A stretch of 64,000 nucleotides of DNA. Source: CAWGGS01 sp046704745 (lineage in GTDB: Bacteria > Desulfobacterota > Desulfobulbia > Desulfobulbales > Desulfocapsaceae). Within the stretch, counting starts at the first letter, position 1. Every line of letters begins with the position of its first letter. Location: positions 1 through 64,000 of the forward strand of contig JBJKRL010000087.1 in NCBI GenBank assembly GCA_046704745.1. Reading direction: 5' to 3'. The position numbers were made by a program, and so were the translations under genes. Below the pieces are notes generated by a model. The model saw only the letters and a program-made list of their open reading frames with translations. It was not told the DNA's origin and did not search any database. Shown here in pieces: positions 16,601-24,550 of this stretch.

Positions 16601-18481
16601 ATGGAGTTTGATAGCAACTGGCAGGAACGCTATAAAGATATGATCAGCACCCCTAAAAGGGCTGTGCGCGAGATCAGCTCTGGACAAAGGGTCTTCATCG
16701 GGACCGGCTGCGGGGAGCCCACGGAACTCATTAAGGCTTTGACCGATCGGGCCGGGGAACTTGCCGATGTGGAGATCATACAGCTGTTTACCAAAGGGGA
16801 CGCCGTATACGCCCAGAAGAAATTCGCCGACAGCTTTACGGTCAATTCATTTTTCATCGGCCAGAATGTCCGGGGAATGATTCAGGAAGGTCTGGGCAGT
16901 TATACCCCGACGCTTCTTTCCAACATTCCGCACCTGTTCAACACCGGACGTCTGCCCCTGGATGTGGCCCTTATCCAGGTGACGCCGCCGGATAAAAACG
17001 GCCGGGTCAGCCTCGGCATTTCGGTGGACATCGTCAAGAGCGCCACCGAGAACGCCTCGATTATCATTGCCCAGGTCAATCCTCAGATGCCCTGGACACT
17101 ATGCGACAGCAGCATTGATATTTTCGACATCGACATCCTGGTGCCGGCCGACGTACCGCTTATCGAAAGAGAAGACGAGCCGTTAAACGAGGTCAGCAGG
17201 ACCATTGGCAAAAATGTCGCCTCTCTTGTCCCGGACGGGGCCACCATTCAGTTCGGCCTGGGCCGCATGCCCGGCTTCGGGCGCATCCCCCATGCCTCCA
17301 TCGGATTTTTGAAGGAGAAAAAAAACCTCGGCATCCACAGTGAGGTCATCACCGATTCCGTCATCGAGCTGATTGAATCCGGGGCGGTCACCGGTTCCCG
17401 TAAGAGTTTCGATCCGGGCCGCGTCGTTGTCAGCTTCTGCATGGGAACGCGAAAGCTGTATGATTTCGTCAATCAGAACCCTCTGTTCTGCTTTCGCCCC
17501 ACTGAGTATGTCAATGATTCGATCATGATCAGCCGCCAGACCAAGATGGTGGCCATCAACATGGCCATGGAGATCGATCTCACCGGCCAGATCAGCACCG
17601 ACTCCTATGAGGGAAAGTTCTACTCCGGTATAGGCGGCATGGTGGATTTCAACCGGGGCGCCGCCAGGGCCAAGGACGGCAAAAGCATTGTCGTGATACC
17701 GTCCACCGATATCGAGGAAAGCAAAAGCCGGATCGTAAGCGCGCTGAGTCCCGGAACCGGGGTAACACTCACCCGCGGCACAGTCCACTATGTGGTCACC
17801 GAGTACGGTATCGCCTATCTGTACGGCAAATCAATCCAGGAACGGGTTATGGCACTTATTTCCATCGCCCACCCGAAATTCCGCGAACAACTGTGCAAGG
17901 AAGCAGTGGCGGCCCATTATATCAGGCCGGATATGGCCGGAATCGAGGACAAGCTGCTGCTTCCCAGCGATGAATCCATGAAGAGCACCCTGCTGCTTGA
18001 TGACGGCAGCCAGATCAATTTCCGCTCCATTCGGCCCACCGATGAGCCGAGTATGCGGGACCTGGTCTACGATCTTTCCAGGGAGACCATCTACTACCGG
18101 TTCATGAGCCAGCAGAGCAAGTTCACTCACCAACAGATCCAGAATTTCGTCTAAATCGACCACCGAAAGGATGTTGCCATCGTCGGCACCGTCCCTGAGG
18201 CCTACGGCGAGGATATCATCTGCGTCGGCCGTTACTTCCTTGATGAACGGACCAACCATGCCGAGGTAGCCTTCGTCATCCGTGACGAATGGCAGGGCCG
18301 CGGCATCGGCAAGCATGTGTTCAGGTTGCTGGCTGACATCGCCAAACGAAACGGTATTGCCGGATTTACCGCCGAGGTGTTGCGCGACAACCAGCGCATG
18401 CGGGCCATCTTCATCCACTCGGAGTACAAGGTCACCCATAGTGTCGAGGAGGGTGTCTACAGTTTCGTAATTGATTTTTGA
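16601..18481 (+). pseudogene. Acetyl-CoA hydrolase/CoA-transferase with C-terminal GNAT domain, interrupted by in-frame TAA
   Basis: The start at 16601 follows AAGGA. Residues 1-517 are an acetyl-CoA hydrolase/transferase (GTGCGEPTELIKAL, VTPPDKNGRVSLG, HSEVITDSVIELIESG, YSGIGGMVDFNRGAA, VVTEYGIAYLYGKS). A GNAT domain begins (INFRSIRPTDEPSMRDL) and is cut by TAA at 18152-18154 after QNFV. The same frame continues without any other stop to TGA at 18479-18481, with intact GNAT motifs (IDHRKDVAIVGT, AEVAFVIRDEWQGRGIGKH). One substitution at a Tyr codon would explain this. The CoA-transferase part may still work. Sequencing error is possible. A hairpin terminator follows at once. Confidence 0.8.
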
Positions 18482-18490
18482 GAGAAAAAA

Positions 18491-18522
18491 TCCCGGTTCT
18501 TGGTGCAACCGGGACTTTTTTT
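18491..18522 (+). terminator. Intrinsic terminator of the acetate module
   Basis: Stem TCCCGGTT / AACCGGGA around an 8-nt loop, followed by C and seven T. It starts 10 bases after the end of the GNAT reading frame, so it confirms that the gene was organised to end at 18481 and not at the internal TAA. Confidence 0.85.
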
Positions 18523-18689
18523 AGTTCATCCCCAAAAACGGAAAAAGGGGGAAAATTGCCAAGCAGAGGAACAAGTAGGGCAGCAAAAAAGGAGTTTTGA
18601 GGTTTTCATGGCCTAAGCTGAATGATTGGTATTCAATTTGGCACATCCACTGCGATTACACCTCTTATCGACGAGATATTGACTACTTT

Positions 18690-18959
18690 TTATCGGTCCA
18701 AACAATGCGGCATAGAGCAAGCGAATTTTTTGACAAGTCTGTCTTGCCCCTGGGATGCCGCCAGATAGACAAGCGGCACGCCGCTTTTTCCTATAAAATT
18801 GACATTTACTGATGAATTTATCATATTTTCATCCATCTTTTCAGGGCATTTAAGAAGCATCGCTTCCAATACAAGTTGTTTCGGCATCAAGGGGATTATC
18901 TTTGATTTAGCCCGGCAATGACTCAACTGCAGAGTTGTGGCATTATGACTGAATTGCAA
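18690..18959 (-). pseudogene. Possible ankyrin-repeat remnant
   Basis: An 89-codon frame with a segment reading NVNFIGKSGVPLVYLAASQG, followed by QDRLVKKF. This resembles one ankyrin repeat (VN..D..G.TPLHLAA..G...VVK.L). Only one repeat is seen, there is no convincing ribosome site, and the ends do not resemble a protein terminus. It is best read as a decayed fragment. The rest of 18523-19045 shows no supported gene. Confidence 0.25.
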
Positions 18960-19045
18960 ACCGTAGATCTCGGCAGGGTATGCTAAAATGGTGAGAAATG
19001 CGGATAAATGTCAAGGATCTTATTTTATTCCAAGGAGAAAGCCAA

Positions 19046-19498
19046 ATGCGTGGACGATATCTGGAAGATTATACAATTGGAGAGAGTTTTGAAACACCAG
19101 GAAGGACCATCACGGAAACAGATGTAGTTATGTTCGCCGGATTATCCGGTGATTACAACGAACTCCACACCAACAAGGATTTCATGGCCAATAGTGACTT
19201 TGGCGGAAGACTTGTTCATGGTCTCTTGGGGCTATCGATTTCCGTCGGGTTGTTTTTCAGAACAGGCTTTATGGAGGGAACGGTAATCGCATTTCTTGGT
19301 ATGGAAGAATGGAAATTCACCGGGCCCATCTTTTTTAACGATACGATCCATGCGAAGTTGACCGTCATTGATGTAAAAGCTAGCAAAAGCAAAGCAGACA
19401 GAGGTGTGCTGAAAATCGATCTAAAGACGATGAATCAAAAGGATGACGTTGTTCAAACGGGCATAATGGCACTCATGGTTTCGAAGAAACCTGCATAG
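19046..19498 (+). CDS. MaoC-type (R)-specific enoyl-CoA hydratase-like protein
   Basis: A 150-residue hotdog protein. The ATG at 19046 has AAGGAGA upstream. The hydratase signature is present: FAGLSGDYNELHTN gives the catalytic Asp and His pair, followed by GGRLVHGLLGLSISVGL. It would hydrate short or medium enoyl-CoA to the (R)-3-hydroxyacyl-CoA, or act as a dehydratase in the reverse direction. It stands alone, with no beta-oxidation genes beside it, so its pathway is unknown. Confidence 0.82.
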   Translation: MRGRYLEDYTIGESFETPGRTITETDVVMFAGLSGDYNELHTNKDFMANSDFGGRLVHGLLGLSISVGLFFRTGFMEGTVIAFLGMEEWKFTGPIFFNDTIHAKLTVIDVKASKSKADRGVLKIDLKTMNQKDDVVQTGIMALMVSKKPA

Positions 19499-19664
19499 GT
19501 GATTGTATTTTTCATTTGCAGAAAAGATACCCGGTCACTTTTTCACTGATCCTTCCTGGTTCTTGTTGATTCCGGCCGGAAAATTACGGTACGTTTCTGA
19601 TCGGCAGAGTCGATAAAATAGAATACCGAGTTCAGCTCGACCAATGAACGGCAGCGGGATGATC

Positions 19665-20081
19665 CTATTTCTGGAGGTCGGAATTCTTTTCAAAGGTGAT
19701 TTCGATCTCGTTCCCCTCCTCATCCACCGCTCCCAGCATATTGAATTCATCCAACTGCTTAATGAAATCAGGGGTTTTTTGATATTCGGAAACCAGCTCG
19801 TTTATAACATCCTGACTTTTTTGATCTATCTGCAAGGTCTGAAAACCAGCGACATTGTTGTCAACCCGAAGAAGCTTGGCAACTATCTGGACGTTTTGCC
19901 CTTCTTGGATAAGAATATCAATTCGATATACATTGTCAGAAAGCCCTTCGGGAAAGGCCGTAACAGCAACTCCACCCTTGCTGATATCAATTGCACGGGC
20001 CTTAACTTTTGGATTGCTTTTATTCGATAAAGTAGCCTCTCCATCCAATGGTACACGAACGTGTATTCTTTTATGCGCCAT
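19665..20081 (-). CDS. PilZ-domain protein (probable c-di-GMP receptor)
   Basis: A 138-residue protein. Residues 1-95 form a PilZ domain with the c-di-GMP-binding RxxxR (RIHVR at 5-9) and DISKGG (DxSxxG). The C-terminal 40 residues are acidic and probably helical, with no known motif. It has no membrane segment. Such stand-alone PilZ proteins usually connect c-di-GMP to motility or surface functions; which one is not visible. A 9-bp inverted repeat lies about 30 bases upstream of the start. Confidence 0.8.
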   Translation of the reverse strand: MAHKRIHVRVPLDGEATLSNKSNPKVKARAIDISKGGVAVTAFPEGLSDNVYRIDILIQEGQNVQIVAKLLRVDNNVAGFQTLQIDQKSQDVINELVSEYQKTPDFIKQLDEFNMLGAVDEEGNEIEITFEKNSDLQK

Positions 20082-20111
20082 AAATTCCCCGGCTTATGTT
20101 CAACTTGTTCA

Positions 20112-20146
20112 ATATGTCACTCGAATCTCCCCGTTATGTGACATAT
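20112..20146. promoter_or_regulatory. Inverted repeat upstream of the PilZ gene
   Basis: ATATGTCAC and GTGACATAT form a perfect 9-bp inverted repeat separated by 17 bp, 31 bases before the PilZ start codon (minus strand). It could be an operator or a leader hairpin. No factor can be assigned. Confidence 0.35.
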
Positions 20147-20151
20147 CAGCC

Positions 20152-20304
20152 AATCTCCATCAGAAAACCGTGCTTTTGTCCTTACCCGTCGTTACAATTA
20201 AATTTTTTTCCTTATAAATTTTTTTTTATCTCATTGGTAAAATTCTAAGTTCAACTGAATTTAGAATAAAATCCCCTGGTTCGGGATGGAAATTAGTTAG
20301 TTGA
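20152..20304. repeat. Palindromic intergenic repeat, family B, copy 2
   Basis: The left end (CTCCATCAGAAAACCGTGCTTTT) and right end (TTCGGGATGGAAATTAGTTAG) match those of the copy at 14117-14236 with scattered changes. The interior is longer and A/T-rich. Together the two copies suggest a mobile non-coding element. Confidence 0.6.
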
Positions 20305-20328
20305 TCTTATGCAAAAATACGACAAATG

Positions 20329-20628
20329 TCAAATTAAGTGTGGTTCTTCCTCCTTTGGTTCATATCGCCTTTCACCGGAACTGGGATTGTACAATACCTC
20401 CATAATTACTCCGGTTTCAGGGTCTTCAAAACATTCACCAGTGCACTGCCACTCCCCTTCTCCGGAGTGCTCTTTCTGACGATACCGCCAACGCTCACAG
20501 AGGACAGCCAAAACGACCACTACTCCTGGAATCAGGAACTGCAGCCAGAACGAACCTGACAGAAACCGTAAAGTCAGACCAATAGCTACCAGAATCAAAC
20601 CGATGATCAGAAGTGTCCAGCGAAGCAT
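20329..20628 (-). CDS. Small two-helix membrane protein, unknown
   Basis: A 99-residue protein. Two hydrophobic stretches (about 4-22 and 28-44) form a hairpin in the membrane. A soluble tail follows with WQCTGECFEDPETGVIMEV and a charged end. No catalytic motif is recognised. It starts three bases after the stop of the YbjQ-like gene, so the two form one unit, and it may help that protein reach the membrane. Confidence 0.65.
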   Translation of the reverse strand: MLRWTLLIIGLILVAIGLTLRFLSGSFWLQFLIPGVVVVLAVLCERWRYRQKEHSGEGEWQCTGECFEDPETGVIMEVLYNPSSGERRYEPKEEEPHLI

Positions 20629-20631
20629 GAC

Positions 20632-20955
20632 TCACCCCATTTTCTCGAGAATCACGGCCGTACCATAGGCAACGATTTCGCTCATGGTCTGACCGATCTC
20701 CGACGAATCGAAACGCATCATCACAACGGCATTTGCCTGCATGAGATTTGCATTTTTCACCATGCGATCTATGGCATGCTTTCTTGTCTCTTCAAGAAGT
20801 TGCGTATATTCGGTGATTTCTCCTCCCACTATAGAGCGCAGCCCCGCCATTACATTGCCGGCCAGCCCGCGGCTGCGGACAACGACGCCGAAGACCTGCC
20901 CTTTAACATCAACGACCCGGTATCCCGGTACGTTTTCGGTTGTTGTGACTATCAT
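20632..20955 (-). CDS. YbjQ/UPF0145 family protein
   Basis: A 107-residue protein. The ATG at 20955 is chosen because GGAGGG lies just upstream and homologues start near it. Conserved blocks are VTTTENVPGYRV, GQVFGVVVRSRGLAGNVMAGLRSIVGGE, YTQLLEETRKHAIDRM and ANAVVMMRFDSSE. The family (DUF74, sometimes called heavy-metal-binding) forms pentamers. Its biological role is not established. Confidence 0.85.
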   Translation of the reverse strand: MIVTTTENVPGYRVVDVKGQVFGVVVRSRGLAGNVMAGLRSIVGGEITEYTQLLEETRKHAIDRMVKNANLMQANAVVMMRFDSSEIGQTMSEIVAYGTAVILEKMG

Positions 20956-21030
20956 GTTCGTCCCTCCATTGGAAAGAATATACATCTTTTTGATTACCAC
21001 TGAATCTCAGTTTTGTCCGTAATGAGGGAT

Positions 21031-21127
21031 TGTGGGCACCCTTTTCACGGGTGTCTGTGCCCTGGATGGGCACAGTCAAGCCCCCATGGAAGGGTTTATG
21101 GCGTCCCGTGAAAGGGGTGGCTACAAC
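21031..21127. repeat. Palindromic intergenic repeat, family A, copy 2
   Basis: The outer arms ACCCTTTTCACGGG and CCCGTGAAAGGGGT pair with one mismatch. Inside are CTGTGCCC/GGGCACAG and a second small arm, so the single strand could form a three-way junction. In reverse orientation it contains GGGACGCCATAAACCCTTCC, shared with 6561-6766. Confidence 0.65.
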
Positions 21128-21175
21128 CCCGTCGTTTTTACCTGAAGATTAAACCAGATACATCTATTTTTAGCT

Positions 21176-22606
21176 TCAACCCTTCCGGGGTTCAAAACTC
21201 CGCATAGCCGACAGGAAGTCGGGCAGATCACGGACAAGACGGAAAAGGCTGTGCCGATGCTCCCAGATGCGGCGGCGAAAGCGTTTCCGCCATTTCGGAT
21301 CGGAATAAAACCGTTTGACATGGGTATTATAGAGTCCGTCCAGCACCTCCCAGGACTCTATTGCCTGGGGCAGAAAAACAAAGTTCAGGCAATTCATCTT
21401 CCGCCAGTCCTCCTGTACCTGTCCCTGGGTAAATATCTGCTGCCAGACGGGCGCCCCATGGAAAGGTGTAAACTTGGCCATGTTCATATCATCAAGTTCA
21501 AGCGAGATCACCAGGTCACTCGTCATTTGGATCGATTCCTTTGTTTCACCCGGCAATCCCATCATAAACAGTCCCTTGACCCGCAGACCGGCGGCCTTGA
21601 CTCTTGCTACGGTTGTACGGACTTCCTCCAGGTAGACCCCCGGCTTGTGAACCTCGAGCAGTGACGGGTCGCCGCTTTCAATGCCGATGGACACCATGAG
21701 ACAACCTGCACTCTTCAAGGTTGTAAGCAAGGCATCATCGACATATCCGACCCGGACCGCACAGTTGAACCTGATACCCAGAGATTTTTTCGTAAGCATC
21801 TCGCACAGCGATTCAATCCGCTTGCGCTGCAGGGTGAACAGATCGTCATAGATATTGATATGGCGCACACCGAAACGATGACGCAGATATTTCATGTGTT
21901 CGTAGATATATGAAGGAGAATTATACCGATATCCCTTCTTGAAAACAGACCGGTCGCAGTAGGAGCATTGGTACGGGCAGCCCCGGCTGGTGATCATGGT
22001 TGCTCCCGGAGGTTTGATATAGCTGAAAAGAGGCAGATGGTATTTTCCCGGGAAACCCGGGAGCTTTTCATAGGCCGGAAAGGGGAGCGAGTCAAGATCG
22101 GCGATGAGTTCCCGGGGTCTGTTCTCCAAGACGTCACCGTTTTTCTTATAGACCAGCCCGCAGATATCCGCATCAGCTCCGCCTGCCGCCAATTCAGCCA
22201 ATGTCTCTTCCCCCTCGCCCAAACAGAGATAGTCAATATGGTCAAAACGCCTTAACAACTCACCCCGTATGGCCGAGACATGCACCCCGCCGAAAACGGT
22301 TTTCACCTCAGCGCGGATAGACTTAATGCGACCCGCCAGGTCATGGGCATCCAGAAAGCCGGATGTCGTGGTGGAAAATCCGACGATTTCCGGATTATTT
22401 TTCAAGATGCGACGAACAGTTTCATCTGAATCGGCGGCCGCATAGGGGCCAAGACAATCCTCGACCTCGACGGTATGCCCCTTCTGTTCCAGGTAGGCGG
22501 CAATGGAGAGAAGCCCCAGGGGAGCCATGCGGTTGGCGGTTGTGCTGACGTCTTTTTTCCCTGGAATCCAATTATATCCGGCAGGATGAACAAGAACGAT
22601 ATGCAA
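21176..22606 (-). CDS. Radical SAM enzyme with N-terminal B12-binding-like domain (1)
   Basis: A 476-residue protein. The first 140 residues have a cobalamin-binding Rossmann-like fold (IVLVHPAGYNW, LGLLSIAAYLEQKGHTVEVED, IVGFSTTTS, VFGGVHVS). The radical SAM core starts with the cluster motif CPYQCSYC (TSRGCPYQCSYCDRSVF), followed by HINIYDDLF and IGIESGDPSLL. The canonical B12 DxHxxG motif was not seen, so cofactor use is uncertain. Class B-like enzymes of this shape methylate or rearrange unactivated carbons. It is the first gene of the lipid-related region and reads opposite to the next two. Confidence 0.82.
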   Translation of the reverse strand: MHIVLVHPAGYNWIPGKKDVSTTANRMAPLGLLSIAAYLEQKGHTVEVEDCLGPYAAADSDETVRRILKNNPEIVGFSTTTSGFLDAHDLAGRIKSIRAEVKTVFGGVHVSAIRGELLRRFDHIDYLCLGEGEETLAELAAGGADADICGLVYKKNGDVLENRPRELIADLDSLPFPAYEKLPGFPGKYHLPLFSYIKPPGATMITSRGCPYQCSYCDRSVFKKGYRYNSPSYIYEHMKYLRHRFGVRHINIYDDLFTLQRKRIESLCEMLTKKSLGIRFNCAVRVGYVDDALLTTLKSAGCLMVSIGIESGDPSLLEVHKPGVYLEEVRTTVARVKAAGLRVKGLFMMGLPGETKESIQMTSDLVISLELDDMNMAKFTPFHGAPVWQQIFTQGQVQEDWRKMNCLNFVFLPQAIESWEVLDGLYNTHVKRFYSDPKWRKRFRRRIWEHRHSLFRLVRDLPDFLSAMRSFEPRKG

Positions 22607-22853
22607 AGGGACGCTCCTTTGTATGATTGGTTAAAGCACTTGAAGTTTTCCCTCCCCACAGGTAAAAAGGAGGCTGTTTTCCATAATGTTTCTATGAAAG
22701 CTCCCCGGAGAAACAGTGCCAGGGACATACTGGAAGCAGGAGCTTTCACAGTTCGTTGTGACCTCAAAGGGCAAAAAGGCTGATCAACCTGGTCCAGCCA
22801 GGCTGGGTTATGCTGCTTTCAGGTTCAACGCCCCAGCTATTTTTCTATCGGCT

Positions 22854-23627
22854 ATGCATACTATCAAATCGGATTCAGAAAACGCAAGCTCTAACCAACC
22901 GGATTCCGACCTGGTGCAACCTCTACAAGACGACTGGGCCTTTTTCCACCGGATATTCTGCATATCCCTTACAAACAGAGAAGACCGCCGGAAGCAGGCC
23001 ATGGAGCAATTCGCTCGCGTCGGCCTGGCCGAGCGGGTGGAGTTTTTCCTTGTTGAAAAACATCCTACGGACTGTGAAGAAGGCATCTACACGTCACATC
23101 TGAGTTGTATGTCCAAAGCCCTGGCAGGCGGAGCCAAGCACATCCTTATCTTTGAGGATGATGTCATTTTTGAGCGTTTTTCCCCGCGCGCCTTACGCCA
23201 AGCTGTTGCCTTTCTGGGGAAAACCGAAGACTGGCAGATTTTTTTCCTCGGGTGCCTGGTTAAAAAGAGCCGAAAGACAACCAATCCCTCCGTCGTTCAG
23301 ATCCGATACGGGGCACTGACCCACGCCTATGCCATACATCACAACTTTGCCCAACATATGGTTGCGCATCATCCTTGGAACAAGGTCGCCTATGACGATT
23401 TTTTACGGGACCTCAACAGCCCGTCAATGTATTCGATCTTCCCATCCTGCGCCTTCCAAAGCGACGCGTCATCGGACAACGACCCCCATCTTCCATTGGA
23501 CCGATTCCGCAGGTTATGCGGCGGTCTGCAAAACATCCAGAAATGGAATGAACGCTATCATCGGCATAAATTCATTATCATCGGCTGTCATGTATTGGCG
23601 CTCATCGCCCTGGTTATCTGGTTATGA
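22854..23627 (+). CDS. Glycosyltransferase family 25-like protein with C-terminal membrane anchor
   Basis: A 257-residue protein, taken from the ATG at 22854; no good ribosome site is visible and the frame stays open further upstream, so the start is uncertain. FCISLTNREDRRKQA, CMSKALAGGAKHILIFEDD and TAHAY-like THAYAIHH resemble GT25 enzymes that add sugars to lipooligosaccharide; the EDD would bind the metal and sugar nucleotide. The last 20 residues are a transmembrane helix. Its stop overlaps the ATG of the deacetylase gene, so the pair probably modifies one envelope glycan or glycolipid. Confidence 0.7.
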   Translation: MHTIKSDSENASSNQPDSDLVQPLQDDWAFFHRIFCISLTNREDRRKQAMEQFARVGLAERVEFFLVEKHPTDCEEGIYTSHLSCMSKALAGGAKHILIFEDDVIFERFSPRALRQAVAFLGKTEDWQIFFLGCLVKKSRKTTNPSVVQIRYGALTHAYAIHHNFAQHMVAHHPWNKVAYDDFLRDLNSPSMYSIFPSCAFQSDASSDNDPHLPLDRFRRLCGGLQNIQKWNERYHRHKFIIIGCHVLALIALVIWL

Positions 23628-24448
23628 ACATGCCAAGATCGGCTGAAAATTCTCACAGCAAGCCTCAAAAAGTTCAACACAGACGGCCTTTTTCCACTGC
23701 CGAATGGACGGGTTTTATCGCTTTTCTCCTTTCCGCCTTGCTGTGGATACTCAACCCCTACCTGGCCGTACTCCCTTTGGCAGGTTTCGTCATTGCCTGC
23801 CTGGCGCTGCCCTTTGTTCCCCAGGCCTCCTTTTTTCTGCCGGTAATCAGCCGGGGAGGAGCCTTGCAAAACGGAGTCTGCCTCACCTTCGATGATGGGC
23901 CCAACCCGATTTCCACGCCGGCACTCCTGAAGCTTCTGAAAAAAAATGGGGCAACCGCCACCTTTTTTGTCAACGGCTTCCGCGCCCACAACCACCCTAA
24001 GATCATTCGCGAGATCATTGCCGACGGACACGGGATCGGCAACCACTCCTACACCCATGACGAGTATATCATGTTCAGAAGTGTTGCCCGATTGAAAGAC
24101 GAGATCCTCCGTACCCAGCGGACTTTGGAAGAATTCGGTTATTCCATCCGATTTTTCCGGCCGCCGGTGGGAATCGTCACCTCCCGCTATACGGATGCCC
24201 TGTACGGGACCGGACTTCAGACCGTAAATTTCAGCCGTCGTGCCTATGATTTGGGAAATAGGAGGATTAAAGGACTGTCAAAGAGAACCCTGAAAAATCT
24301 GTGCGCAGGCGAGATCCTTCTTCTCCATGATACCCCGCCCCGAGAGCCTGGTTCCTTTGGGACGTGGCTTGCCGAAGTCGAATGTATCCTAAAAGGAATT
24401 CGGGAAAAAGGACTTGAGATTGTTTCACTTGAAAATCTTATTGACTAA
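23624..24448 (+). CDS. Membrane-anchored polysaccharide deacetylase (NodB domain)
   Basis: A 274-residue protein. One or two hydrophobic helices lie at about 25-65, followed by the NodB fold. Motif 1 is LTFDDGPNP (catalytic Asp and metal Asp), motif 2 is HSYTHD (the HxxxH metal ligands lie in the HSYTH part), motif 3 is FFRPPVG, and motif 5 is ILLLHDTPP. It would remove acetyl groups from an N-acetyl sugar outside or at the face of the membrane. Overlap with the preceding glycosyltransferase gene suggests coupled action. Confidence 0.85.
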   Translation: MNMPRSAENSHSKPQKVQHRRPFSTAEWTGFIAFLLSALLWILNPYLAVLPLAGFVIACLALPFVPQASFFLPVISRGGALQNGVCLTFDDGPNPISTPALLKLLKKNGATATFFVNGFRAHNHPKIIREIIADGHGIGNHSYTHDEYIMFRSVARLKDEILRTQRTLEEFGYSIRFFRPPVGIVTSRYTDALYGTGLQTVNFSRRAYDLGNRRIKGLSKRTLKNLCAGEILLLHDTPPREPGSFGTWLAEVECILKGIREKGLEIVSLENLID

Positions 24449-24550
24449 CTCAGTCAGAGCGGAGAGGCAACCTTCTCCCAGACATTGCGATCATCTCAAT
24501 TTTAATCATGTGCTCGCGGCGCGGGAATGGACATTCAGAAGAAATCCGGC
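24449..24550. repeat. Family A-related repeat, copy 4 (partial)
   Basis: CAGTCAGAGCGGAGAGGC followed by AACCTTCTCCCAG parallels the start of copy 3 at 27661, and the end (GCTCGCGGCGCGGGAATGG, GAAATCCGG) parallels the end of copy 1 at 6710-6766. It separates two convergent genes and may serve as a bidirectional terminator. Confidence 0.45.

Noticed and set aside
18152..18154. Recoding of the in-frame stop as selenocysteine or pyrrolysine
   Set aside because: The codon is TAA; these amino acids use TGA and TAG. No structure or tRNA supports recoding.
18597..18812. 71-codon plus-strand frame after the acetate module
   Set aside because: Starts with TTG, has no family-like sequence and overlaps the opposite-strand ankyrin-like segment.
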